Assembly: GCA_021234155.1 (NCBI GenBank)
Contig: JAJEKV010000041.1
Location: 3,708,829 to 3,772,828 of the forward strand
From: Isoetes taiwanensis
Lineage: Eukaryota > Streptophyta > Lycopodiopsida > Isoetales > Isoetaceae
Direction: 5' to 3'
DNA: 64,000 nt
Shown here piece after piece: positions 11,893-23,512 of this stretch. The position numbers and the translations under genes were made by a program. The notes under the pieces are model-generated. The model searched no databases and had not been told where the DNA came from. It saw only the letters and a list, made by a program, of their open reading frames with translations. Every line of letters begins with the position of its first letter. Positions within the stretch are counted from its first letter, which is position 1.

Positions 11893-12614
11893 TTACTGAC
11901 GCTCAAATTCGAACACAATATTAGAGGTGGCCCCTAGTCGATCCTCTTTCATTTTGACCATATCAAAGTCCCCTACAAAAATCCACGAGATCTCCTGGTC
12001 TATACTATGCACCTTGGACAGTAAAGACGCCCATAATGAAGCTCTCTTATGAGATCTATTATGAGCATATATATTATTCACAAGACCATACCGGGCTCCA
12101 TGTTCTTGCCACAAGATAAATGCCCAGTAGCCAAAGCGATCCACCAAAGTGAAGGTGACTTTCAATGAGGGTTGCCAAGCTATGGCAACTCCTGCACTAG
12201 CTAAATCAGCTACTACCACTAACACATTGAAGCGTCGGTCGACCATATTTGCAAGCTTTAACATATTTCCCTTACAACATTTGTGTCCTTGCAAATATAC
12301 AAACTGAGCATCCAACTTAAAAGATGTCCAACTCCTCGAAAGGGGGAAAGATGCCACCCCTTTGGACATTCCATGAGAATAAACGCATTGCTTTTCTGAA
12401 GGGTTTGGATTAGGGAGCACCATTGGTGCCTCCAGAGTGGCAATGACAGTATTCTCGGCCTACTCATCTTGCTTGTATAGCTAAATTTATGTGAACTCTT
12501 GTTAAGATAAAGGGATGTTGTTAGAGCTATGAGTAGACTTTCTCCACTTAATTTGACCTCTAGCAGACCTTCTCCACTTATGTTGACCTCCATCGAAGTG
12601 TTTGAAGGAGACAT
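11893..12614 (-). pseudogene. L1 AP-like endonuclease remnant
   Basis: A 176-codon frame contains FVYLQGHK, SAGVAIAWQPSL, RFGYWAFI and WIFVGDFDMV. These fit the order of the APE-type endonuclease that starts L1 ORF2. The upstream N-terminal strand (SWNVKG in the other copy) is not intact. The domain nicks target DNA in active elements; here it is broken. Confidence 0.75.
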
Positions 12615-13480
12615 ATATTATCGGTTGTGGAAGGTAATACAAAGATCTTAAGGTAATACAAAGATCTTAAAGATAAATAAGCTATAGAATGTAGTGAATT
12701 CACCTCAAGGAAAGGCCCAAGCAATCTTATGGATGTAGTGAATGCACCTCAAGGAAAGGAAAAGGGGAACGATATAGAATTCTTAACTCCAATCAATATC
12801 AAAGTGAAAAGCTGGGTTTGGGGGAGAGAAAAGAAGATGGAATTGATGAAGGAGGAAAGAGCCAGATTCATCATTATGGCCAAGCTAAACGGTGATATAC
12901 TGCTAGAAACTCAGCATTAAGGCACTAGAGAGAAGCAGATATGGAGAAAACTCCATTTCAAATTGCGACATCCGAAATGAGGATGCGTGTTTTGCGACAT
13001 AAATGTTAGAATCAGAGCTTGGGATTCGAATCCAAGTGTGCCAAAACTTTGTCTCCTTCACAATCTCCTTCCCAAATCCTTATGGTCAGCAAAACTCAAA
13101 CTCTTCTCTCTGTGTTCCTTTAGAACGTCAATCTTCCCCTTTTATAGTTTTAATTTTCACCGACATGCATATTAGATGACTAGTGTTTCCAACAAGCTGA
13201 ATTAAACCATTAAATGTCAATCCATGCATCCTAGACCATTGCCCATATGGCATGACAAACCCAACAATAAAAAAGGGCGACTAAGTCAAGAATATATTCA
13301 AAAGTTTAACTATTCTTTCATGCTCTTGGGAGAGCTAGAATTGCTAACTCTAGGCAAGGTAATCCTTCTTGCATACGGGCTTCTTAATGAGGCAGAATCG
13401 AGCTAGAGCGAGAGACTCTTGTAGAAGAAATTCAATAAGCTCTTGAAATCTGACCAACACTTGCAAGGAGCATCTCCAAC
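12615..13480. other. Intergenic, short duplications
   Basis: Two direct copies of GGTAATACAAAGATCTTAA (about 12,632-12,669) and two of TGTAGTGAATnCACCTCAAGG (about 12,690-12,760). No gene is recognised. Confidence 0.5.
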
Positions 13481-13702
13481 GTGATGTTGAATCATATGCA
13501 ATTGATCAAGAATGGGACTCTAAAAGCAGTCGAAGCCAGAGGGAGAATTTATTGTTTTGGATGCGGGGAATTTGGACAAATCAAAGTAATCTTGAAAGAG
13601 GTCGAAGCCAAAGGGAAATTTTATTGTTGTGGATGTGGGGAATTTGGACAAATCAAAGTAATCTTGATTGTGGATGGGCATGGATCATATTCACGAGAAT
13701 GA
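13481..13702 (+). pseudogene. Retrotransposon gag-like fragment with duplicated zinc-knuckle remnant
   Basis: The 73-codon frame contains YCFGCGEFGQIKVIL and YCCGCGEFGQIKVIL, each a CxxCGxxG half of a CCHC zinc knuckle that has lost the last Cys. The two copies arise from a 72-bp tandem duplication (13,530-13,601 and 13,602-13,673). It lies just upstream of Gypsy LTR sequence, consistent with a gag remnant. Confidence 0.55.
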
Positions 13703-13888
13703 ATACGTCTTTGATACATATACAATAGACTTCTAATTGTAACACCTAAAAAAGGTTCCTGAACAAATATGGACTGTAAAGTAACGAACTGCACAACAAT
13801 ATAGATGCCTAACCTATATTGTTATCTAGAAAAGCTAAGAGGAAAAAATGGAAGTACTTTCACCTTCCTAGTATAATATGAGAAGCAG

Positions 13889-14372
13889 CAAATGTGATGA
13901 CCATATGAATATTATATTCCTATGTACAAATATGGTCGTCAGATGAATGCATATAGCTACACAAAGCAGACTTCAAACTTGTAATTTGCTAGTCACAAGT
14001 TATATATCTTTGCCAAGTGCACTATCTATCTTCCTTAATAATATTCTTTTGCATCTTTCTTATATGGCATCAGATTTTAAGAGGTTCTAGAACATTCCAG
14101 AACCTACATGCATGCGCGACAATTGGTGACATCTCGTTCGTTCAAGTGGCACAATCTGGGCCATTGGTTTAGATATATATACAGAGGAACCTCGTTCTTG
14201 TCGAACCATTCCAGTTTCTCTTGGGCCTTTTAGATATCTATCTTATGTCTTGCTTGTCTTCAAGCCATTATATTCTTGATTCTTATTTGTATATTAAATT
14301 CTTTGTTGATCTTCGCATATTCATATTTTCCATGTATTTTTCTTGTTTTTGCATAGGTTCACGACAGTTTGG
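13889..14372 (+). mobile_element. Ty3/Gypsy LTR (family A)
   Basis: It begins TGTGATGACCATATGAATA, matching sequence after a polypurine tract at 30,430 (ATTATATTC, ATGTACAAATATGGTCGTCA). Its end (TTCTTGTTTTTGCATAGGTTCA) matches a fragment at 33,060-33,200. Gag-like coding sequence follows, so this is a 5' LTR. Exact termini are uncertain. Confidence 0.65.
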
Positions 14373-14451
14373 ACTGGAATTCCTTACCAGTTCTCCTCTG
14401 CTTTAAGCCTAAGTATTTCTTTGTCCATATTTAGTGTTTTTTTATCTCTAG

Positions 14452-14870
14452 GAGGAAGTCCAGCAGCTTGGTCGAGTATATCAGCAGTTGCGGTTGGATA
14501 ATAAAGAGCTAAGAGATCGAATAGCTTCTCATGAGTCAGCTTCTAGCTCTGAATTGAGGCCACAAGATCAACTTGCCAACATTTGACGACATGGTCCAAA
14601 CTTTGCGACTTTTTAACTCATATTCGCTTGTGATTCAGCTCCATTCTCATAGATATTCCACAGTTCAGGAATGAGTTGGAATGATTGGTTCTCTTCTCAT
14701 AGGGCCAATTTTTAGTTGATTTGCTCCTTCATTGGAGAGAGGAGTTCCAGAATTGCAAGACTTTGTTGCTTTCACTGCTGAGCTCGAGGCATATTTTGAG
14801 GACACAGATTATCAGGGGACAACAGTTACGAAACTTAGGCAAGGTTCTCGCCCAGCCTAAGTTTGTGCAA
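14452..14870 (+). pseudogene. Ty3/Gypsy gag remnant
   Basis: Downstream of the family A LTR, broken frames encode EEVQQLGRVYQQLRLDN, ASHESASSSELRPQDQLAN and FAPSLERGVPELQDFVAF. I infer a coiled gag N-terminus from the location and the repetitive charged pattern. Stops and frameshifts are numerous. Confidence 0.5.
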
Positions 14871-15351
14871 AGGGGATGCATTCGTATATAAAGGGAGTAT
14901 GCCATTTGCATGCAAGGGGTGGCAAAAAATCCCACGTATATGGACTTTTAAGAAGCCAAATTTGATCTCTAAATAAAATTTACTTAGGAAACTCTATATA
15001 TGTATGTAAATGGGTCAAGAAAATCCCCTCCTCATGCATACAGATAGGTTATACGAAAAAACCAGTGAACCTCCCTTGGGTTTTTGCATCTAAATTCCAC
15101 CAAATTGCAATTGATACACAATATTTATTGATATATATAATTGAGTGAAAAAGCCATCCAATAAGCCATCCAATATCTTGTTTGGTTTGTGGCTAGTCTA
15201 TTGGATTAGCAATTGAATATTTTGTGTTCAAGTCTCTGGGGGTCCATCATACATAAAAATACGATCTATCTATCTATCTTGATATTATCTAAGGGCAAGT
15301 TAACAAATAAACCTTGACCTTTATTTAAAAGCAAAAAAGGCAAAAAAAGGT
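14871..15351. other. Intergenic / degraded repeat
   Basis: AT-rich DNA with a short TCTA microsatellite near 15,270. No gene is recognised. Confidence 0.4.
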
Positions 15352-15822
15352 GTTGTTACCTATAGATAGAAGAACCAATTTGAAAGCTGATATCTCCAGA
15401 ACCACAACTTAGAATTGGGCGATATTTACCTTATTGGAAAGTTCATGAAGTCTAGTTTCCAGATTGTGCTTGTTTGTCCATAGATCCTTATGATCTGAGA
15501 GTTATGCCCAAAAAGGTGTATAGGGGCTTAAATTGATTGCAGAACTAGATTTGCTTCTTTCTATGTTTCATGATAATGAGCCTAGCCTTATCTTATAGTA
15601 TTTTTTCTAGCTTCTTGCTTGATCATATATTTAAAAGGAGTTCCTGTAACACTAGTTGTTGGTGGCTAGAAAGAACTTGTTCTTATATAGTCTTGCAAAT
15701 TGGTAGCTTGATTTGGTGACATCTCTTTTAGTTGGTCCGATTGGGTGATAAATCGAGTACCCTGTGGTGTTTTACTTTCTACCAACTTGATGATTTGCAG
15801 GTTGATATCCTTATTCATATCA
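15352..15822 (+). mobile_element. Ty3/Gypsy LTR (family B) with primer binding site
   Basis: It starts TGTTGTTACC and ends TTATTCATATCA, followed after AT by TGGTATCAAAG (15,825), a good match to the initiator-Met tRNA primer site TGGTATCAGAGC. A second copy of the last ~240 bp lies at 29,640-29,883. The leader after the primer site is interrupted at 15,966 by the 12.1-kb TIR element. Confidence 0.75.
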
Positions 15823-15966
15823 ATTGGTATCAAAGTTGAGTTTCTTTCTTTGAAGCTTGTTGGCAATGGTTCCATATCTAACTCCTAGATCAATGGAATA
15901 GAATTGGACAGGGAGAACGTTTTGCTAGAAATATTTTTGGGAGATTGTTTTGCAGGAAATTCTTTT

Positions 15967-15991
15967 AAGTCGTATTTAATTAAAGTGGGAC
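15967..15991 (+). repeat. Left terminal inverted repeat of the 12.1-kb element
   Basis: The 25 bp match the reverse complement of 28,087-28,111 without mismatch. The core TTTAATTAAA is itself palindromic. Confidence 0.9.
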
Positions 15992-16859
15992 TCATTCCAT
16001 TCCCATTTTTTTTCGGAACCCGGTTAATTTACATAAAAAGTAGCACCCCGACCCGAAAACTATCCTTAATTCGAATTTTTGAATAAAACTCAAATCCAGC
16101 CAGTCTTTGCAGTTTTCCCGTGTTTCGCGAAGTCGAGAACAAAAACAATGCAACTGAAACAAAGGAAATTCATTAAAGTTTGAAACCAAAGATGTAGTTG
16201 AAAAAGAATTTTTATTAATAAATTGAACAGATACAATGTATTTTACATCGGACGCAGAGACCATGGCGGTCTTGCTGTCACTACAGTTACATCATCTTGG
16301 TAGGTGGTCCACCTTAGGGGATTAACTTGTGGCGCTTCTTCATGCCGTCTGTAAGCCTTGGGGCAACTTTGAGAGTGTGGAATGCCTCACGTGGAGGTGC
16401 CTCTCGAGCTACCGGCCGACCTGTCCACCCGACTTCTCCACTTTCCTCCTCATGACCTTTCATCGAATATGCTCCTTCCCCAACCTCCGTGGATGTTATG
16501 CAATGCTTGCAATATGCCTTGAGCTTCCTGGACTTTCTCTTTGTTCTTCGCCTGTTCTTTATTCCCAGGGTGTAGCGAGCAACCTCTGAATTCGCGAGCA
16601 ACCTTGTCCCAAAGGCCGGGCAAGAGTGTAGCGTGACCGGGATCTGTGCCAGAACGGTATTTCTTCCGCCTTGAGCGGGATCCGTGCCGCCTGGAGCGGT
16701 CTCTGTGATGCCCGGAGCGGGATGCGGCCGGTATCGGATCGTGCACGAACCACCGGAGCAAGGAGAGTATGATTAACAATTACGGTGTCATTAGTCAAAA
16801 CGTAGAAAAGAACGTTGAAATCAAATTACAACGGAGAACATTCATTCCATACAACCGCA

Positions 16860-17175
16860 TCCAATGGCGTGGGAAGTAGTGTCTTTCGACTCACGCGAGT
16901 CGAGAAAGGCCCATAAAAAATCAAAGTACAACCATTCTCATTAGAATATGGTTGCATCCAATCACACACGGAAGCATACAAATGCTTTTGTCAACGAGAC
17001 AACTAGCATGCCTTTCTCGACTCGCGAGTCGAGAAAGTCCCAGGAAACCCAATGTACAAGCATTATCATAATAGATTGTACAAGCATTTCATCAACACGA
17101 CAAGCATGCCTTTCTCGACTCGTGAGTCGAGAAAGGCATCGAAAACTCAATATACAAGTATATTCATTACAAAAT
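16860..17175. repeat. Palindrome-anchored tandem units
   Basis: Three units of about 95-130 bp, each beginning with the palindrome and continuing with diverged but alignable spacers (TACAAGCATT, CAACACGACAAGCATGCC). They lie 3' of the cargo gene. Confidence 0.75.
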
Positions 17176-17252
17176 GGTCAATACATGTGTTCACGTTCGA
17201 TTACAATATTCACACAATTTGACTATCTGAAAGCAGGGGTCACTCTTCTTGT

Positions 17253-18065
17253 TCACCAAAGTATTTGTCGTCCATAGCTTTCATGATCGGCTTGCTCTGG
17301 ATCGGGTTCCGTGAGGCTCGGATAGTTCGTAAGCACATCGACAAGAATGGCAAAGAGGATTCCGCCAAGACAGACGAGTCCCAAGGACAACCACCTATCT
17401 CGTCTCATATTCTTCAGGTCGATATGGCTTAGCAATGATTGTATTTTGCGCGTTATGATAGCACTTGTAGGCGGAGTCGTCTATGATCAGCGTGTTGTGT
17501 TTGCCATAGTCCTGGAATTGCTCATAAACACTGTCCAGCCTTTTCACCATTATAGGCTTCCCCTTTGTGATGGCTGGATCGAGGTCCTTCACATGCTCGA
17601 CCCTTTCGTTTCCCCAAACGAACTTGAACTTCAAAACTGAAATGCCGAGAACACCAAGAACATTGACAATATTTTTCTTTGCCATACAAGACCATATGCC
17701 CACTTCAATCCCGTGCGGGCACCAGTCAATAATTTCCTTAGCTCGGGGCTCGGATACACTATTTTATGCTCTGTTTTCACCGATCTGCGAGGTGTTAATC
17801 TCGGGGGCGTCTTTGTCGTGGTATCTGCAGCTAATACTCCATTGACGTCAAATATTACAAGCTTGGTGGGACCACCGGATCCCGATTGGAGTTTGGCTCA
17901 CCATATTTCCGTTAAATTCGGGATCCAAATGCGGGATCATTAACTTTTCGTGTTCTTTACCGGGCCGCGAGCGGTGTCTTGCTCGGATTTTCATTCTCAT
18001 TCTCCTCGCGACGTGAACCGTTGGAATCCATTGACAATGATCCGGACTCGTTGAGCTGGAATTCC
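17253..18065 (-). pseudogene. Cargo gene last exon: FCP1/SCP-type HAD phosphatase-like domain
   Basis: After an acceptor (TTTCAG, exon start 18,065) the minus strand encodes a charged linker and then an FCP1 homology domain: KLVIFDVNGVLA (Asp at 17,849), IIDWCPHGIEVGIWSCM, LKFKFVW, GKPIMVKRLDSVYEQF, NTLIIDDSAYKC (17,490-17,455) and IIAKPYRPEE. FCP1/SCP enzymes remove phosphate from proteins such as the RNA polymerase II tail via a DxDx(T/V) motif. Here the second Asp is Asn (DVNG), so catalysis is doubtful, as in some plant relatives of the family. Three single-base shifts break the frame (near 17,960, 17,735 and 17,415). The end is LGGILFAILVDVL plus about 25 residues. Confidence 0.72.
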
Positions 18066-18201
18066 CTGAAATGATGACATCTGTCAGAAAGGAAACGAGT
18101 TTTCTCAACTCGCGAGTCGAGAATGACAAGAAAAGGTATTGAAAGGAAACGAGTTTTCTCGACTTCGAAGTCGAAACACCGTTAGAGCAAAGTAAACTCA
18201 C

Positions 18202-19832
18202 CTCAATCTCAGGTTTTCAATAATGTTTTCGGCAGCATTCTGGTCCAATCCTTCGACATCCTCGTCTCCGTCAGGTTTGTCTCCCTCGTCCTCGTCGTCT
18301 TTACTGCTTCCATTTGTCTTCCTCCCCTTGAAATGCTCATGAAGCAGATCCAGGTATGACTGAATGGTTTCAACCATGTCCTTATTTCCAACCACGGATA
18401 TAGGTTTCATTCCAAACAGCATAGCCCCCTGAGAGAACAGGCCATTCATGTACCACTCGCGCATACAATTTGATCTTCCTCGACCAAAATGGTTATGAAG
18501 TACTTGATAACTCTTGGCGGATAGGAATTCTATGTATAGGACCTGGTCGCACCATCCTTGCTGACCTTGTCCATCGATGGAACATCCTCCATAAACCCCC
18601 CCCTTCGGGTTCCATCTGCTCTTGAGAGATCATGAACTTGTCGAGATAATGATGCTCGCTAGACCACCACTTATCCAGGTCGACCGCCGATCTTGAAATC
18701 AAAACCAAAACTATGTTGGCAAAGCTTGGTGCCTTCGGGCAAAAAGAGTCCGCACTCATGATCAAGTTCGTATATGGAGTGCATGATCTTGTTGGTGAAG
18801 TTAATATCAGCTGCCCATTGGGAGACAGCGGTTGTTTGATTGCCCTGCATGCAAAAGACAAGGAAACCGAAAGTATCCAGTCGGTCATGTCCGAACACGC
18901 CTTGTACCACTTTGCTCTATGTCAGCTTTGTCATAAAAAGGGTGGGGTCTTCGATCATATTGATGGCAAATAGTGCCGGGGTCAGTGCCGGTTCGGACCA
19001 CCAAATCCCTTGTGTCCCAAAGTAACCCGAAATGGGGGGAGCTATAAATCGCCTTAAAATGGGACCACCCGAATCCAAGCTTCCTTTTAATTGCCATAGC
19101 ACGTTTAGGGAAAGGAAGGGTTTTGACGTGCAGCTTCAGCTTGGTGTTGATGTAGGGTTGACATAGACGGTTCAATTCCTTCATGTCTTCCTCATCAAGG
19201 GCAGCCTTTTCCTTGTAATAATCAAAATCATGGTATTCATTAGATGCAACGTTCGTAACTCCCGTGATGCCTTCTTCTAACGCATACGCCGCCGCTTTTA
19301 GGGCGTGGCATAATCCTTTGCGCCCCGCAATTTAGAACTCCCGGTCTTCCTCGGCAGGATTGTTCCCTCAAGATTTTGCCTTGTAGGTCAAGCGTTTCTT
19401 TGTCCGTGAGGCCCTCGTATCCTCTTCATGAACTGCTTGTCAAACAACTTGGGGTCGGGCCTGCTTGGAAATTCTCCATTCTTTGTCCTTGACTTGCCTC
19501 TTGTCCATTGAGCCCATATGTCGGTCCATTTCTCCCGGACCGCCTCGATTGCTAAGAATGAGGTCGTATTGGTCCGAGAGAGACTCCCTACCTTTCCTTG
19601 GTGTTCTCTTCTTCTTTTCCTCTTCTTCCTCTCCCTCGTCATCTTCTGTCCCTCCAGTGAGAACATATCCGCATAGTTTCTCAAAGGTCTTCCACTTATC
19701 AGGGAGCCCCTGTTTCCTTTAGGGCCGAGGACAACCCAATGCTTTCCACTGTTGCCTAGCGTGTATGATCTGGTCAGGATAAGGGCTGCATTCAGACAAT
19801 GTACCAATGTCAGAGCATGAAAGTATCTACAA
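18202..19832 (-). pseudogene. Cargo gene middle exons, unrecognised
   Basis: Broken frames form one continuous protein: YFHALTLVHCLNAALIL (after an acceptor near 19,833), a Lys/Arg-rich segment (RERKKRKRRREHQGKV), FGHDRLDTFGFLVFCMQGN, FTNKIMHSIYELDHECG, REWYMNGLFSQGAMLFGM, and an acidic C-terminal part (DDEDEGDKPDGDEDVEG). It ends at a good donor (GAG|GTGAGT at 18,202). Frame breaks occur at about 19,400, 18,900, 18,680 and 18,490. I do not recognise the family. It lies upstream of the FCP1 domain with a 136-bp intron between, so I infer one gene. Confidence 0.5.
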
Positions 19833-19859
19833 ACACCCGGAATAAACAGTAAATAGTAG

Positions 19860-20262
19860 CCCCGGGTTTTCTCGACTCGCGAGTGAAAGTCCCTTGAATG
19901 TCTAATTTTCTTTTACTTCTGCGGGTTTCTCGACTTCGCGAGTCGAAAAGCTCTGCATCCTTTGATTTTCTGCATTACCACGCCTTTCGACTTCGGCGGT
20001 CGAAACCCCGATGATAATCGGCAAATGTTAGGATGGCAGGGCTTTCTCGACTTCAGCCGGTCGAAAGTCCCATTCAATGTCTAATTTTCTTTTATCGGCT
20101 AAGGGTTTTCTCGACTTCGCGAAGTGAGAAAAACTCCACATCCTTTGATTTTACGTGTTTACTCGGGGCTTTCGACTTCGCGAGTCGAAACCCCGATGAT
20201 ATCGGCAAATGTTAGGATGGCGGGGCTTTCTCGACTTCGCGAGTGAAAATGGAAAGATTCGT
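19860..20262. repeat. Higher-order palindrome array (A-B-C x2) inside a predicted intron
   Basis: Seven palindrome starts about 57-65 bp apart (19,866, 19,925, 19,984, 20,041, 20,106, 20,166, 20,226). Spacers repeat in order: A (AATGTCTAATTTTCTTTTA), B (GCATCCTTTGATTTT), C (CCCCGATGATAATCGGCAAA), then A', B', C'. The repeat unit is therefore a 180-bp triplet. The array fills the intron between a donor at 20,270/20,269 and an acceptor near 19,833. Confidence 0.85.
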
Positions 20263-20269
20263 TATTTAC

Positions 20270-21545
20270 CTTCACGTGGCGGCACTTCGCTGCTATTGTG
20301 TTCTCGCGTTGGCTAATCTTGGCGGTTCGGTTCTTGGCGTCTCGCCGAAAGAACTCTGCACTCGCTTTGGCATATCTATCCTTGATCCTTTGCGGCACCT
20401 CCTTCTCCGATCTGCAATACTTGAGCGCCCTAACCGAATCGCGGCCGGCCTACAACCCAGAACCGGACGTCTTTTCCCTTCAGATCTTCCTCAGACTTCC
20501 AGCTGAACAACTCACCTGTCGATCTGCTAAAAGGTATGACATCCGCAGGCATTGGATCTGCAACGGGATGTCGCACCATCAGGTTCAGAATCTCCAGCAT
20601 GTGTGCTGGATTAAATTCCCTGTGGTTGAACAAGACGGCATCTCCCGTGCAAACCTTCAGCCGTCTAATGTCCAGCAGCAGCTTGTGTGATATTCCCAAC
20701 GGATAATACTGAGCTAGACGCTCCATTTTCTGTGCCCCTCTCTGAGAAATCCTGATCTGATCATCTGGATCGAGGTTTGGGGAGTCGACCATATCTTCGT
20801 CTCCTTCGTCATCTGACTCCTCCCGTGTAGTGTCATCATCCCCATCTTTGTTTTTTGGTGGACTTTTTTGTGTATGAACCACAACATTCCCCACTGCAGA
20901 GTGTTGTAGAGTCTTCAGCACAGTAGAAGTGAAGCTCCCCGTATTGAACAGTTTTTCCCTGACTCTGGAAATCTCCATACCAAGCTCCCTGGATGTTAGG
21001 GTTCCGGCCTCCTTCATCCCTTCCAGATCCTTCCACCCAAGGTTCTGACAATTTAAAAGGCGCCCGGCCTTTTTTGAAAAGCCCTTAGCCTTGCTCATGG
21101 AAGAGTGAGAATAATTTGAAACGCTAATTTTTGGTGCGATAGAACTTACTCCTCTGGCGCAGTCCTCGACATGTAGTGTTAAATGCTTCGAATGGCAAGC
21201 GAGGCGGAGAGCACAACACCGATTTTCTTGTACTTGTCTCCCCGAGCTCTTCTTGTCCCTTTGGTGTAGAAACAGATCTTTCTCCTTCCCACTTGTCGAT
21301 ACCTCGACATACCACCAAGAATCTGCCATTTGTTTCAAGAAAGCTCGTCTCCGGTCCCTCGATGACCGAAGAATGGAGTTCGGCCCGCTGATCACCGGTG
21401 AGTCCGAGGTGAATCTTTTGCAAGAAGAACGGATGGATCGGTTAGGGTATTCCGACAAAAGAAAAACCTCGAGCTCACCCGGGTGTTTGTCTTCTTCTTC
21501 TTGCTGCCCATTTGGCGAAGCATCCCCTCCGGCCTAAAGCTTCTT
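20270..21545 (-). pseudogene. Cargo gene large exon, unrecognised acidic protein
   Basis: Two frames join here. One (21,423-21,124) reads LTGDQRAELHSSVIEGPE, FLETNGRFLVVCRGIDKWEG and STPKGQEELGE. The other (to 20,430) reads SKKAGRLLNCQNLGWKDLEG, SRELGMEISRVREKLFNTG, an acidic stretch (REESDDEGDEDMVDSPN), QRGAQKMERLAQYYPLG and CTGDAVLFNHREFNPAHM. A further shift leads to VPQRIKDRYAKASAEFFRR and a donor CATGTGAAG|GTAAAT at 20,270. I know no family for it. Position and strand suggest it is an upstream part of the FCP1-domain gene. Confidence 0.5.
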
Positions 21546-22468
21546 GGGCGGAGTCATTTCTATATGCCCTCTCATCCTCTTGGGACGACTCGTAAAATTA
21601 AGTTTCCTCCGCGTTGTGAGTTTTAGGACCGCATGTAAAAAAGATCGGCGTGTTCTTTAATTTGAAGTTAAGGACATGCAATCATTTATGAAAAAAAAGC
21701 GGGCTAAAGGTACAAAGACGGATTAAGCCTTTAGCCCCAAACACTATTTCAAATTGAATCACATCAAGGGACTAAGTGAGTGGAGCGTAGTTTATCTTCC
21801 CCTGCGGCATTGGGGAACTTCGAGGTCGGAGGGATCATCGACTGTTAGCGACTTCGGAATGGCGCCCAGCGACCTTAAGCGGTAAAATAACGGCGCCTTG
21901 CATATGTGTTTTTCCCCGACCGCGTCCTATTGCAAGCAGTTGAATTGATCGATGAGCACGGAGCTAAGGTAGGAAGCGGAGAGGAGCTGCCAGACACCGG
22001 AACTCTACACTGCGGCGCCATGGAAAGGGGATACGCGAGAATCGCAGTGTCTAATGGTAATAGATCGCGAATACACTCTTGAAGAGACCGGCTGAAAAAA
22101 GCAAAGACTACGGGTGAGGCTGCGGGATCCGTGATCTGATGGCCCAAGGAATTACTAGCGTGAAGAGGTGAGTTTGAGAGATGCCTATGTTATTTAAACA
22201 GTAGAACATGCCGTATGTGTTTAAATAATGGAACTGCTGATAAGCTCGACGGATTCAGTGTTTCCTTGTCCAACATTTCTCAGCTTCGAGAGATGATTTA
22301 CTCTCTAGGTTGAGAGATGCTCGGCAAGGAAACATTGGATCGGGGGTAAAGAACAGTTCCGTTTTAGGTCTGTTTTTCCATGGACTGTTTACTTGGAATG
22401 TTGTACATAGATCAGGCTAGGACTAAGGCCCAGGAGATGCGGTTCAAATGCATCCTCTTGTAGTTAGT

Positions 22469-23512
22469 CGGAGGGGCCTCCACCTGTCCAACCACTCCTC
22501 TTAGCAATATTCGAGGAAGATGGTTCAAGGAGAGTGGCTCGAGATAGGCTAGAGGCACTTGGGACTAAAAACAGGAGAATAGAAAGTGCAGTACTTGTAG
22601 AGAATGCAAGCCTTGGCTTCCTCTGTGGTTTCCCTGTGGTTAGTTGTAGAGGCCTCCACCCAGTCCGAGCCCCTCCCCTTCGCACTATTCGACGAAGATG
22701 GTTCGAAGGAGAGTGACTCTGACTGGGTCGAGGCCACTTGCTACCGCATGACGTGAGAATTGGTCGGGCTAAAGGGATTCTCGACTTGCGAAGTCGAGAA
22801 TGCTTGGCTTCTGTCTACATTCTGGACTTCGCAAGTCGAAATGCCTTAACCATCCGTAACTCCGGTTAGTACACATGGAGTGCCGGTTGGGTAAGGCATT
22901 CCCACTTCAGCGAGCCGAGAATGCATCTGAAGAAGCTCGTGGAATGCATGCATTCTCGCGACCACATAATGGAGAATTGGGTTGCTAAGAGTTGGCCTGC
23001 GACGGTAAAAAACACTTCCCTTCAAAATGTCCGAGGAAGATAGAAGGAGAGTGTTTAAGATCGCCGCAGGCCAGCTCTAGAGTGCACTAGAGTCAAGGTT
23101 TTCGACTCACGAAATGAGAAAGCAGCCAACAACTCGTTGTTAAATGTAGGAGGCCTCCACCCAATCGAGCCCATCCCCTTTGCAATATCTCGAAGATGGT
23201 TCAAGGAGACGGTCTTTGATTGGGTAGAGGCCAATGCGACCACACACGAGAAATTGGGTTGCTAAGAGTTGGCTATGATACAAAACCACTTCCCTTCGCA
23301 ATGTCCGAGGGAAGATAGAAGGAGAGTGGTTGAGACCGCCTGCGAACCAGCTCGAGTGCACTAGAGCTGCGTTTTCGACTGAAGTCGAAAAGCGCCAGCA
23401 CCTCGGTGGTTGAGTCGCCGAGGCCTCCACCCGGTCGGGACCAGGTCCTCTTCGCCATATATATTCGGCGAGCATGGTTGAAGGAGAGTGGCTCGGGCGG
23501 GTGGAGGCACCT
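22469..23512. repeat. Four foldback repeat units
   Basis: Four units of about 85-95 bp (about 22,469-22,556; 22,649-22,735; 23,150-23,235; 23,417-23,512) start with GAGGCCTCCACCC or a close variant, contain CCCTTCGCnATATTCG and GAAGATGGTTCAAGGAGAGTG, and end with the complement (GGGTnGAGGCC). Each can fold into a long stem. Between them are two copies of a second unit (GAATTGGGTTGCTAAGAGTTGGC, about 22,970 and 23,250). Confidence 0.8.

Larger units (their letters stand above)
8736..12600 (-). mobile_element. L1-type LINE, decayed
   Basis: On the minus strand the order is endonuclease (about 12.4-11.9 kb), reverse transcriptase (10.8-10.3 kb), RT-associated zinc-binding domain (9.5-9.1 kb), then an A-rich 3' end at 8736-8745. 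This is the ORF2 order of plant L1 elements. The 3' end resembles that of the plus-strand L1 at 50.4 kb (TTTAAT, TTAAT, then CTTC or similar plus poly(A)). Frames are broken throughout, so the copy is dead. No ORF1 is recognisable upstream. Confidence 0.85.

Noticed and set aside
16860-20262. Regular palindromes considered as a CRISPR array
   Set aside because: Spacers are themselves repeated (A-B-C order) and alignable, units vary in length, and the context is a plant transposon.
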